Shown here in pieces: positions 1-11,786 of a stretch of 64,000 nucleotides of DNA (position 1 is its first letter; the number at the start of each line of letters is the position of its first letter). The DNA is from Lutraria lutraria (lineage: Eukaryota; Mollusca; Bivalvia; Venerida; Mactridae): NCBI GenBank assembly GCA_964023205.1, contig OZ026847.1, positions 7,066,819 through 7,130,818 on the forward strand, written 5' to 3'. Under the pieces are notes generated by a model, which saw only the letters and a program-made list of their open reading frames with translations, searched no databases and had not been told where the DNA came from. The position numbers and the translations under genes are program-made.

Positions 1-2043
1 CCAATTTAAAACCGATTTTTTAAACGATGGTCTTATACGACGCAGAAATGCTTTTTCTTTATGCAACATTTAATGTTATATTTATGAATATATTGTTCTG
101 AACTGGAGCAGCAAGCCCTTCAACTTACAAAAAGTATGTCTCGACATCACTCGGACCGCTGTTAGCTACAGTATATTTTTATATCGTTCGTGATTTTATA
201 CCTACATCGGCGTTTATCGAAAGAATAAGATATACTCGCTGTAACAAAGTAAGGGAGATCACTGGGTAGATTTGACAACCTATTTTCGGTTTGATTTACA
301 AATGATGCATAAATCATGTGTCAATGTCGCATGTTTTCCCAAAAATGACCACTTAACGGTAATTAAATTTCCAAGTGGTAAGAATTATCATAGATCTAGA
401 TCAGATTTTTATTTATTTGCCGTGAACACCGACTGACCTACTTAAATTTTCCGAAAATCGACTTTCGCTTTCATGATGAAGTCGAAACATCACGAATTGC
501 CCTGTAACCAAGATACCAAGCGACATTTTTGAACACGTGTTTTCATTATGGATAGTAAATACATAATGATTGTGGAGAAGCAGTTTTGATTACAGATGCA
601 TACCCAACTTTCGCGGACATGCTGATTTGGAAAGTCGATAAAAAAATTACATTAAACAAAGAAGGTGATTTTCGCTATAATCGTCATAACTTTTATTCTA
701 TTTGAAATACGAAATTTGTACTCATCACAAAAGTTTAATTAATCTTTTATCTTTCTAATGGTGTATTTTTTATTATTTTAAATTAACGCTTTCTTCGACC
801 CTTTTGCGTTTGAAAAAGACACCTATGGATTCCCTCTATATTCAATGTAAAAAGCGTAAAATTGGTAGATTTTTCAATGAAAATTTGATGTTTTCAGCAT
901 CATAACTTTTTTGGGGGAAATGTGATCAAATTTGTACTCATTGCATTCGTTTTGAAAATTTAATTTCTTTCAGCATGTAAAATATGAAAACAATCAAATA
1001 ATATCTTCTTCGACCCTTTTGATGATTTTTAAAACTACCCCTTAGATTTTTTAAGTTCAATTCGTCAATCGTTCGGCAAATCTCGGACATTTACGTACGT
1101 TTACGGAAACAACGAGCATTGGCGATGATCATATCTGCTGATTAGGTACCCAAGTATATACAGCCACAGCATGATGTATTATACAGGGTGATTAAAATTG
1201 GACGCGTTGAATCAAGTTTTAGAATAATTGAGGTTGAAGACTAAAACATATTACAACATGGATGAAAATATTAGAATCTGTGAAATATTTTACTTTACTT
1301 CCGTATAAAAAAGCAAAATCGATATTTATAACCCAATTTGTTGATATTATATAAAAAAAAAAGATAAATAAAAAGATGGTTTTCATTATTGTTAAAGTCC
1401 CATTAGCTTTTTGGATGTCAAAATTGAAGTAGGTCTTATTTTACCTAGATTGATGTGAAACTGAATTTTACTTGCAATAAAAAGTACATTATACTCGTAG
1501 AAATACAGCACAGTATCTTTTAATAATGTTGCAAAAAATAAGAAAAAGCATCTGAAAACTATTTCATGAGATATGCCTAATGGAAGGCATTATGTAAATA
1601 TTGTTACAGATCAAGTAATATATATTTCTTATATTTTACTATCATTTCAATTCTAATGGGCCTTAAATAGACGATGATATTTCATTAAATGAAATTTATT
1701 ATTAATTCATTTTTGATAATATAATTATATGCTAAATATATCATTTTGGCATACGCCCACATGTCACTTAAAAAAAACCATGTAATAAAATAGTGTAGAT
1801 GAACTACTTTGTATCATGATTTATTTTTCAATGATGTGTAAACAAAGGACGGATAATAAAATCATATTTTTGAGATCCCTTTATATGGTTGCTAACTTTA
1901 CCTGATTATTGATTTTTATACGCATCTCACATTATTTACCAACAATTGGGCATGTCGAGTTATATTTGTTAGATATCATTTCAATTAAGACCGATGGAAA
2001 TTGCCATAACATTGCAGAAATTGAGTGTACTGTTTATACACCA
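1..2043. other. AT-rich gene-free sequence
   Basis: No open frame of note, no splice-supported exon and no recognisable RNA gene on either strand. Two similar phrases with TTCTTCGACCCTTTTG (about 791 and 1005) suggest an old internal duplication. Confidence 0.5.
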
Positions 2044-3977
2044 GGGCCCGTATTCACAAACCAACTAAGACGAAAAATCATCTAAGAATACCGAAATTAT
2101 CTTAGTTTTCACCAAGTTTTGCTAACATTGTAAGATTTGTCTTAACTTTTGTCTAAGAGTGAAAAAAATCTTAGAAAAATTCTTAAATCGACGATTTTTA
2201 TCTTAAAAGTTTAGTCAAGGTACGAGGTGTCTTAACTTTAAGAAATTTTCTTAGATAAAAAATAAAACGAAAATGGATGCTACGTCGAACTCATTATTTG
2301 TCCATATCTATGAAGAATAAAGTTAATTTCTTGGATTATGAACATTTAAACACTTTTCTGTCGTTATTTTGACTTGATCTTGGGCGGAGCAGTTGTCAAA
2401 ATAACGTGTCAATTTCATTTACAAACATTGTGAAAAGATACATTAAATTTTGCCATCACAAGATAAGCAAAGATCCAGCAGAATGTAGACCTTTGGTGCT
2501 TAACTTAAAATTCATTGCCAATGATCCAAGATGCTTTTCACTGGACTTTATGATAGAACAATTAACAAGTACGTGTTATGTGACTATTTGCGCATATCAT
2601 TGGGATATTGTACGATTTTCGGATAGACATTGGTTCAAGTTAATTGTGTTACAAGGACAGTGCAATGTGAACTAAAATATCATTAAACCATATATTTCGT
2701 TATTTATGTCGTTTTTGCTTCTTCATGAATAATTCAGCATCAGTTTCTGAGTTTATCAACTATGAAGACTTGCTATGAATTGAAATGATGTACTTTGTAT
2801 TCACAGATTCTTTTGAGGACTCCATGAAACAATTTTGGTGACATTAGTAAAGACAGATACCAGTGCCTAATGTGATTTTGATGTGATAAACATTTAGATA
2901 GATAAACATTGCTTTCCATGAATTTGGGTGCAAATATATTCAGCCACTGTTTTGCTGTATTAATGTTTGATATGAACGGGAAATCCAAACACAGCAGTAT
3001 AATCTTAAATCTTTATTACCTTGTTTACATATTCTTGTTAATGCACATATTGCGATAAAGTTTGTTCCAACTGAAAGAACATGCATGCAAGAATTTCAGT
3101 GTGACTTTAGTATATCATCAATTACAATTTATTTATTATTTGTGCAGTTTGTTGAATAGAGTATGATACAGGTATAAGCAATTTTGAAACTACCAGTAAA
3201 CATGTAATTGTATCCTTGACAATATGAATTAAGTGAAGCAAATGATATCAGTAAACTTTATAAAATGCGTTTGTTTACTGCTGCACAGCTGAAAGATGTT
3301 TTTGTTATTAACCATTAATGTTCAGTTACGGATGAAATATTCTACAGCTATACTGAGCCTGTGTTGTTATAAAATCTCCCAACTGGGAGTAATGATATGA
3401 CAAGCAGAAATATATCAGACAGTAAACAAAATACATACATGTATACATATTTCATAGTAAGAATCAATTAAAAACATGAGTGATAAATGATACTTGGGTT
3501 CTGATGCCCTAATGGTACATATTTTTATTTTTGATACTACTGTTGTTGGAACTTTACCGAATTACTGCATACTTCATAAAATTACATAATATCAAAGATA
3601 TTAATTTGAATTGATATATCAGTGACACTGTTCGTAAGGAACCTGTTTGTATTCTTGCAAACATGACCAACAATTATATTTGTGTCATCTGTGGCTGAAA
3701 AAATACCAATCGTATCCGTAAAATTGAGAAAGTGTATAACAGGTTAAACTAATCGCCAATCGTAAGTTATGACGTATGGGAATTCCGTGGAAAAAACCCT
3801 GACAACGGTAAATTTTCAAAATTAAGATTTCTTTTCAAACTAAGAATAATTCCGTCTTAGTTTACGCTTAGAATAAATCTAAGATGAAGACTAAGAAATT
3901 ACTTATGTCTTAGTCAAAATTTAAGATAAAGAAAATTCTCAACTCGGAAAACTAAGAACGTTTGTGAATACGGGCCC
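2044..3977. mobile_element. 1.9-kb TIR DNA element
   Basis: Perfect 18-bp terminal inverted repeats GGGCCCGTATTCACAAAC at 2044-2061 and its complement at 3960-3977. Subterminal regions on both ends are full of CTTAG/CTAAG motifs. Small frames inside (89 and 71 codons) resemble nothing I recognise, so it is probably non-autonomous. TIR style recalls PIF/Harbinger-type elements, but no target duplication is evident at the borders. Confidence 0.75.
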
Positions 3978-5576
3978 ATGTCTATAATTCGATCGTATTT
4001 TTTTTATTTTGTGATGGAAATAGATATCTGCAACAGTCATTGAAGGTTGTAATGGATTTGGAAGTAATTTCATTTATAACCATTGACCTACAAAACGTGT
4101 GACATAGTGGAAAATTTCTGGTTACTCGATCGACCTAATTTATTATATCCCGCGACCCTAGACATTTTCATGATTTTATCCGTTGAATGGAAAATCCTCT
4201 TTCTCCTTTTTACTTTCCCACATGCTTTCAAAAGCTAAATAAAGTCCATACCTACTAACCGACTTTTAATAAGAGAAGAAAACATTTTTTCATGCCTAAG
4301 TGTAATCATGATGATTTAATGTTAATTGTTTCAGAAGTGAAAATAAATGTATTGTAAGCTAATGTGGTAAGTTTATATGCAGAATAGAATCAAATTACTA
4401 TTTGACTGTGCATACAATAACACAATTATTACTAAGATTCTTTAATTTTGTCTTTTCATGATATTCGCATTTTCAAAATTAATTTTACTGGTGAAACAAA
4501 TTTAATTAATGTCAATAGCATACGTTTCTGTCCATTTTAACGACGTACATAATAGTTGGGACATGCTAAAGTCTTATCAGAGATCCAAAAGTAATGTATA
4601 CAGGGATAAATCGTTTTTTGGATCAATTAAGATAACAGATTTTATCTGTTACGCGTGACTGACTTTATTACTTTATGACCCCTAATAAAGTCAGCATAAT
4701 GCAAGCAAGGAGGGTAACAATAGATAGACTGTATATAAACCCCCGAATTGTAGTTGTTTCCCTTGAAAATTGATCAGATACTCGATAAGGCCATGTCCGC
4801 CAAAGTTGGACATGGCTGTTATTAATTAATTCTTCGCAGTTGGCACAACTTACCCTGACAGTTATTCAACTCGCGAACGGGTCGCCTCTCAAGTTTATGT
4901 TCGGTCAATTAGGGTCGGCAAAAAACGAAATCGGAACAAAAAGATGTCAGTTGCATCAATTAGACCGACTATCTATTGATCGGACCGTTGTTTTGACATC
5001 ACGCCGGGTATTTATTGTCATTTTTCAACAATTAGCAAAATCTTCGTCAAGCAGACATTCATGATAATCGGTTTACGAATGTAAAATAGCTATTTGAATT
5101 CATTGTTTATAGTAGCTACAAGTTTAAAAAATAGCTACATAATCTTTTATAGTATTACTCTCAAAATAGAAGAACTATATTAATATAAAGTATAAAATTA
5201 GTTATAAATAAAGTTAAAATTGTATACAAAATAGTACTCCCCCCCCCCCCTAAATAAAATAGTTCTTCCTAAATATAGTTGTAAATTAAGACACACACAC
5301 AAACTTTCACTTAAAATAGCCTAAATATGTATGTTATATTTTTATATAGTAAATTTTTAAATATAGTTTTTTAAATAACAGGCTATATTGAAAGATAGTT
5401 AAATTGTTAAAACAGTGAAAGCTCGCACATATGGGATTATCCCGGTTGCGAGGATAAACAAACTCAATAATCGAATACGCCAATTGTTTTAGTCCTTCCG
5501 CAATAAGACGTAGCGGACAATAGATAAAATAGCAAAATGATGAACGGATTGCTCGTACGTCTCATAAATGTAGACT
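3978..5576. other. Gene-free sequence with a small hairpin and a C tract
   Basis: Contains the hairpin at 4790-4816, the short palindrome AACAGATTTTATCTGTT near 4633, a run of twelve C at 5239-5250 and an (AC)n tract near 5291. The 74-codon frame at 4840 has no supporting features. Confidence 0.5.
4790..4816. other. Perfect hairpin, 9-bp stem
   Basis: GCCATGTCC at 4790-4798 pairs with GGACATGGC at 4808-4816 around a 9-nt loop. No T-run or gene context to assign a role. Confidence 0.6.
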
Positions 5577-6375
5577 AATCAAACCATCTACTTACCTTAA
5601 CACGAAACGCTTCTCTAACAATCTCGCAAGTTATCAATGCTCATTTCCGAAAATGGCAATCTGACTAAAGTATTCGATCTTCCTTACGACAAGATCTGAT
5701 GACGGCCTATACTAGTTTCTATTTTCAAAAGTCGGAATTTCCATGATCACTATTTATATCTATTTATAATTCAGCCAATCGTATAACTCGTTTCATCGGT
5801 ACTTTGGCCGAATGAACTTTCTACCTGACGATGTTATTTAAACGTTAGTAAACATTAAATTACGTATAACATATTTGTCTGCAACCACTTTTTGATTTTT
5901 TTAGTAATCCTGATCGATTCGGCCATAGTAGTACAGAAAATTTAATAAACACGCATGTCACATGGGCGCTATCATTACATTTAGTTGCGTAAGAATAGGT
6001 GTTCGTGATAACTACAAGTCAAATATTGCTTTTTACTGCGGTTAAAAATAGAATCAGATCACTTTCAGAATTATGAAAGTAAGGCGCTGATTGGCTAGTG
6101 GAAAAGGTCACCTGAGGTGACCTTCTATAGGTCGTCTTCAGATCCTCATAGCGTAGCGGGTTTGAGGATATGATTTTAATCAGATTGCGAAAATGGTGGC
6201 TTCTGATAGTGTTGTCCCGTTTTTCAGTGTTGTTTTTTTTGTCTGATTTCTGCACTACAGCAGAAACTGAGCATCACAATCGGAAACCACCATTTTCGGA
6301 AAATGCTAGTCTGGATTACCTACCCCTTCGTACATAAACACAGAAGCTAGGAACCAAACTCGGGAAAATTTATAT
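5577..6375. repeat. Dispersed repeat family A, split by an insertion
   Basis: Left part 5577-5656 and right part 6188-6375 together match 39979-40226 (shared ATCAAACCATCTACTTACC, CTACAGCAGA(A/C)ACTGAGC, AGAAGCTAGGAACCAAACT). The middle, 5657-6187, is an insertion. A reverse-oriented fragment is at about 55245-55275. Confidence 0.85.
5657..6187. mobile_element. 531-bp Mutator-like non-autonomous element
   Basis: Flanked by 9-bp direct repeats CGAAAATGG (5648-5656 and 6188-6196). Ends are inverted repeats CAATCTGACTAAAGT and CAATCTGATTAAAAT, with further inverted similarity about 35-60 bp inside (GATCTGATGACGGCCTATA against GATCTGAAGACGACCTATA). Nine-base duplication is characteristic of Mutator-like elements. 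The paralogous repeat at 40 kb has one copy of CGAAAATGG and no insertion. Confidence 0.85.
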
Positions 6376-8204
6376 TAGACTGGTTTCCTTTGTCCAATAT
6401 ACATAAAGTACGTAAAGTGGCGAAAAAAGCGTAAAGTGGCGTAAAACAACACGTGTATTTTATATTTTTCTAGTTCTAACGATTTAAAGCATGAAGTTAA
6501 TGAAATCAGAGACGTATAATTGTATTATACGTCTCTGATGAAATGTACAAAAAGTAATGTAATTTCATCCATTTTTTACAAAAAAATAGTTGATTCTCTG
6601 TGGGTAATGTTTGTTTTAAATATTTCTAATTACGCCTCATGTACTCCAGAAAATGCCCTAACAGTGCAACATTAATAGTACATTATTATAAATACAACAT
6701 TAACAGTACACTATTATAAGTACAACATGAATTGTTCATATTATACTAGATAAAATTACAATATATTTGTTGCATATTTCACTAATTTTATGTTGTTAAA
6801 TATTTAGAATTATAAAATATAAAATACATATATATATATGTATATTTGTTGTTTTACACCACTTAATTTACACTTAGTTACGTACTCAGTATTAGTTAAG
6901 TTTTTTTTAGATATTGCTTCAAATTACAATGTTTAAAATTGGTTTTATATTGCACTAGTTTCGTTTTCGTTTAGAAAAATAAAATATAAAAAACATCCGT
7001 ACGTGTATTTGTTTGTTTCAGGCCACTTAACGCCGTTTTGCTAATTAATTTGTAACGAGAGAAACAAAAGCCGTCAAGATAAAGCAGGAAAATTAAACAT
7101 GTGTATTTACTCAAATAAATCTCCACTGTATCAATTTACATCTCAATTTATTCATGAATCTCGCACTATGAAGTATTCATGAAAAAAATAGGATTTTAAA
7201 TCCAACGAAATTTAGCCCTTTACTTTTTGCCAATAAATATATTTGGTCTTCAATAACCTTAGTACGTATACTGATCTAAACCATTTCTTTGTATCTTACT
7301 TAGTAATCTAGACCCTACAATTATCAGGACAAAAATCGCATATCTATAAAATAAATTCATGCTCAATTTATGGGAGTAAATAAAAATATAACAACTAAAG
7401 AATCGTGTCATAAAATTTACAGGTATTTAAAGAGTCACATGCAATGACGTAAACTAGTACAATTCAGGAATGTTGCACCATCATGGCTAGAAAAGGATTG
7501 TGTAGTTACAATCCTGACAAATGGAACTGGTCACACCTGTTTGTGCAAAAACATGTGAGTATTGCGAAATGCTCTGTGACTGTATTATTTGCAATAGATG
7601 GCGGAGTCGACGATTTTTAGGAACAAAGTTCATATAGGTATACATATACACCTAATTTTGTTTTAACAAAACAGTGACGCCTCTCATCCGCCTTGAAAAA
7701 TAATACCATTTGTTGTATAAGAATACATTGCAGACTTTACAATTTTGATAAAAGTTGGAGATATATTGCAGAATTCTGTTTATTTTGAAAGCATGTGAAA
7801 TATTTTGGCGATTTAAACTGTAAAACTAACAAGTATGATAATTAAGTATACATCCACACAAAGATCATTCATAATCTGTCCAGGTAATAAGATTTACTAC
7901 ATACTGGAAATGGTTTCATTCACAAAAGTAGTACCACAATCTCAGTGTAGAGAGATTACATAATGACACAGGGTCAGAAGTTGAGTACAGACGTTTTATA
8001 TACAGTTCAATGTGTGTATATAAATCAAAGCGCTGAAGGTACTGAATTTGCTTGGGATTTTAGTTAATAATTTCTCACTGTATGTCATGACTTTTAGAGT
8101 GTAGCTTTTCCTTGATAATTGTGGTTAATTGACTTAAAGATGTACATTTTTTCAAGACTACATACTTGACCCTCAAATTCTAATTAACAATGATGACAAC
8201 ACCC
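6376..8204. other. Gene-free sequence with isolated satellite units
   Basis: Apart from the hairpin at 6506, about 6659-6730 carries a reverse-complement match to the 28-bp satellite of 32-39 kb (ACAACATTAACAGTACACTA). No exon recognised. Confidence 0.55.
6506..6538. other. 33-bp perfect hairpin
   Basis: TCAGAGACGTATAAT (6506-6520), loop TGT, then ATTATACGTCTCTGA (6524-6538): 15 perfect base pairs. Confidence 0.85.
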
Positions 8205-8390
8205 CTGTTGAGAACTTGTTCATGAACTGATCATGTTCTTGAACGGTTCATGAAGTTTCATGAATTGTTCATCAAAGTTCATTAAATGTTCATCAATGCA
8301 ATTCATCAATAGCTCATGAACCTAAATTTCACAAACTGTTGATCAACTGAAGTTCGTGAACAATTCATGGAATTTCAACATCATAAATCA
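8205..8390. repeat. TTCATGAA-rich tract, left part
   Basis: Dense overlapping half-palindromes such as GTTCATGAACTGATCATG and TTCATGAATTGTTCATC. A matching tract resumes at 9708, so a single tract appears split by about 1.3 kb of inserted sequence. Confidence 0.7.
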
Positions 8391-8908
8391 GGGTTGCCAG
8401 CAACTATGACTAAAAAAATTCCCTGACTTTTCACTGATTTTTCACTGACCAAATCAAGTTTTTCACTGACCAAAACCATGATATATTTTGGTCTCCTCCT
8501 CCCTACATTACAAACATTTAAACTTGACAGAGTTACAAACAACCAAATGACTTTAAACTGTGTGCGACATTAATGATAGCCCATTAGCCAATGGCTATTA
8601 AAATATACTCAGGGCTGTTAAAAGTGCTGAACTGTCTGTGGCCCTATGGGCAGTCAAAATCCAAAGTAAGGCAGTTGAGAAATTTACTACATCACCAGTC
8701 CAATTTATTACGGAAAATATGTTGTCACAAGAATGTATGGTCGGAAAAGAAGTTGACTGTATCACCCTTATTCCCTATCAATATATCCAGTACCAAAAAT
8801 ATGGTTAAACAATGTTTTTATCTGAGAAATTCTGTATCCAATCTTACCATTGACAAATGTTGGGCTGTTCGGTGCTTATGAGTGTCAAAGATGCAATACC
8901 TATGTCTG

Positions 8909-9152
8909 GGCCCGAGGTTATAAAACTTGAGATTGGTTTCTGAGCTCAAATCTCATTTTCATTCTCAAAGTATTATGGTTGAAAAGATAGCGCAGATTAA
9001 TGTTTAAAACCATACTTAGATCAATTATGCTGTAAGGCTAATATATCAATAAATGTAATAATTGTCTGATCACAATTAACTTAGAAATATTAAAAGACAA
9101 TATATGAGATTTGAACTCAGAGAGCGATCTAAAGTTTTATAACCTCAGGGCC
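8909..9152. mobile_element. 244-bp TIR element (MITE)
   Basis: Inverted ends of about 45 bp, imperfect: GAGGTTATAAAACTTGAGAT on the left against GAGGTTATAAAACTTTAGAT on the right, each followed by CTGAG(C/T)TCAAATCTCAT. No coding capacity. Confidence 0.8.
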
Positions 9153-9707
9153 TGATTACAGTGCTTCTTCACAAGTTCTTTGACATAGGTGATTAGTCTG
9201 AATCTAAGTCAATTACTATTTAGCTATGGGCTATCACAAATAGCTTGGGCAATCAAAATTTTGGAGACCATAGCCCTACTGGTTACCATGTTCAAAAAGT
9301 TAATGTCACACACTGTATAATGAGGGGGCTTTAATCAATGAACTCAAATGTGTGTCACTTTGCTCAGTAAGGAAAGCTAGGTTGCATACTCCTATTTGCT
9401 TCTACAATAGACAATTTGCATGAAGTAGTAATGATGATGTTCTTCACATACATTGTACTAGTACCCAGTTTAGAAAAAGAAATGCATGTACATGCAAAGA
9501 AAACTGTACAAATTTTACTCAGACAAATGTCAACAATGAATATCTGAATCAAAGCCATATGCATTAAGTATTAATTTGTAACATTTGAAAACTGCCATAG
9601 TCATACTTTCCACTGTCATTTATGTATATATGAGATTACTTTCGAGCTTAGTCATAATTTTCCCTGACTTTTCACTGACTTTTCAGGAATTTTATTTTTC
9701 ACTGACC

Positions 9708-9970
9708 AGTTCACGAAATGTTCATGAGCTTATTAATGAATTGTTAATCAAAGGCTCATTAAAATAATTCATGAATAGTACATGAACCTTATGAAAAACA
9801 CATTTAGATAAAGACTGCCTAAGGTTTCTAAATTAGTTCATGAACATTTTTTCATGAACTTCATCAGACAAAGTTCATGAACCAAATGTACAATTTGTAG
9901 GTCATGAATAAATATCATGAACTATTCATGAATAAGCTCATGAGCATTTTGTGAACTGTTCATCAAATTG
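9708..9970. repeat. TTCATGAA-rich tract, right part
   Basis: Continuation of the tract at 8205. The intervening 8391-9707 carries direct copies of TTCCCTGACTTTTCACTGA at about 8408 and 9660, near its two edges. Confidence 0.65.
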
Positions 9971-11664
9971 TCGACAGGGACAGGCCTTTAATCTTTTAAG
10001 GATGGTTTTATATATACAGTAACACATTTTAACTTTGTTCCTGACAGTACTCTCAGTGCTTTCATTTGCTAATTACATGTTATCGAGTGGAACTATACCG
10101 GATTATTATTTTGCGCTGAATAAGTGCACTTTCCTGGACCGTATTCTAACCAGTACTAGATAACTTATGCTTCCACAAGGAGCTGACAATCTCCACTCAT
10201 GTGGTGGAAAATCAACATTTTTGTCAAATAATAATATGGAAGGTACATATCGTCGGTGGGCGACGCAAACCTCGTATCTAAATTTTCATGAATATTTTTT
10301 CTTTTACATATCAAACAATATGGCGATTATAACAGTCCTGTAAGCTTATAAGTTTGATAGATATCACAAAAATATTTCAGTGTTGCGCTCAAAAGCATTT
10401 CAAGGTGAAATTGACCAAAGGGCAATAATGCAACAAAAAATGATTGAACGGCAAAAGCTGTATAATAAGCACTTATAATCATCAATACATGAAACATGCA
10501 CAGAAAAATAAGTAAAATATCATAAGAAAAATTAAACAAAGAGCAATGATTGCGTAAAAATTAATCATATCAGAAGTGACTGAAAATATGTGCTGATAAT
10601 AACTAATATTTCCAACTTCAAAAAAAATCACATGAAAAATGTAGCATGAATAAAAAACAAACAAGCATTATAAGATGAAATTAGATAAACAAAACAAGCG
10701 TGAAACCAATATAACCCCATCGGGGGGGGGGGGGTATATATAAATAAAGGGCCATAACTAGCCAAATAATGACCAAAAAGCAGAAGCCTGAGCGGTATGC
10801 TCTACATTTCTTGATACTTATCATTTTGTGGAATTTTAATAAAATTCACATAAACAATCAATGTGGGAGGAGTTACGAAGACAGAAGTGGCACAGATGGA
10901 CAGTGTGACTGCTAAATGCCACCCAACAGGGGACGTAAAAAGCAAGAATTAGGTACAAACAAAATTAGCATACATTAATAACATAATCTATGTCTGAAAT
11001 AAAAATAAAACTGACAGAAAAAAAGTAACACTGATTATAATTTTCCAGCTTTCACATTGGAGGAAGACACTAGGATTACATCTGATAGAACCACAGACCT
11101 GTAGGCTAGCTGGACAGCTTCCCCTCATGTAATTTTTTCAGGTTCCAGTAGGGATTCAAACACACAGTGATGAGGGGCTAGTGATTACAGTAATAGTCAG
11201 AGACCAAACTCAAGCATGGAGGCTCCCATAAATCAAACCAATACATACAATAACATGTAATATATGCAATGCACTTATAACAATTCATTATCAAACAATG
11301 ACTATTCTCCACAGTGTTAGATGCTACATAACATATAACATGGAAGATTTGGTATCAATAATAATAAGAATAAAAATAAGAATTCCACATAGCAATCTGT
11401 CAGAATATAATTTATCCCATTTTATCACTCATGCCAGAGTTTAACAACAATATGAACAACAATATGAATAAAAAAAAAAATAAACACAGCACACAGCACT
11501 ATATATCTTGAAATATTTCTAAACAAAGTTAACATCACCAAATAATAGTAATGATTAAACTACATGTATAGCCTTTATCAAAGGTATATGTTCAATTACC
11601 GTAGGTCAATTTACAATAACTATGACCATTCAAGCCATGTCATAATCATTGATAAGACTTAGTA
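9971..11664. other. Downstream flank of PARP gene copy 1
   Basis: Lies 3' of the stop at 11665 and must hold the 3' UTR and poly(A) site; no AATAAA was confidently placed on the minus strand. Contains a 13-G run at 10722-10734. Small minus-strand frames at 10327-10664 are hydrophobic by composition only and have no supporting context. Confidence 0.5.
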
Positions 11665-11786
11665 TTACTGCATACAGCATCCTTCATCTTTCTTCTGTGG
11701 TTGTGTTGAAGGTCTTGATGTATGCTGGGCTGATTCACTTCTTGGTGATTGTATTCTTATGTTACTGGACGTACTGGGCACAGTAC
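11665..11786 (-). CDS. PARP12-like: PARP gene copy 1, exon 8: C-terminus with CaaX box
   Basis: 122 coding nt; acceptor atatttgtacag at 11787, TAA at 11667-11665. Phase 1 fits the catalytic exon. It codes 39 residues after a split glycine; the Ser/Pro/Gln-rich tail ends in PQKKDEGCCMQ. The last four residues, CCMQ, fit the CaaX consensus, and Q at the last position favours farnesyl transferase. Vertebrate ZAP-L also ends in a farnesylated CaaX box that targets it to endolysosomal membranes. The exon is too short to show as an obvious frame; support is the splice site, phase and the motif at the stop. Confidence 0.75.

Noticed and set aside
10327..10664. Hydrophobic minus-strand frames resembling membrane proteins
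   Set aside because: Composition is that expected from AT-rich DNA; no splice, start or family support.
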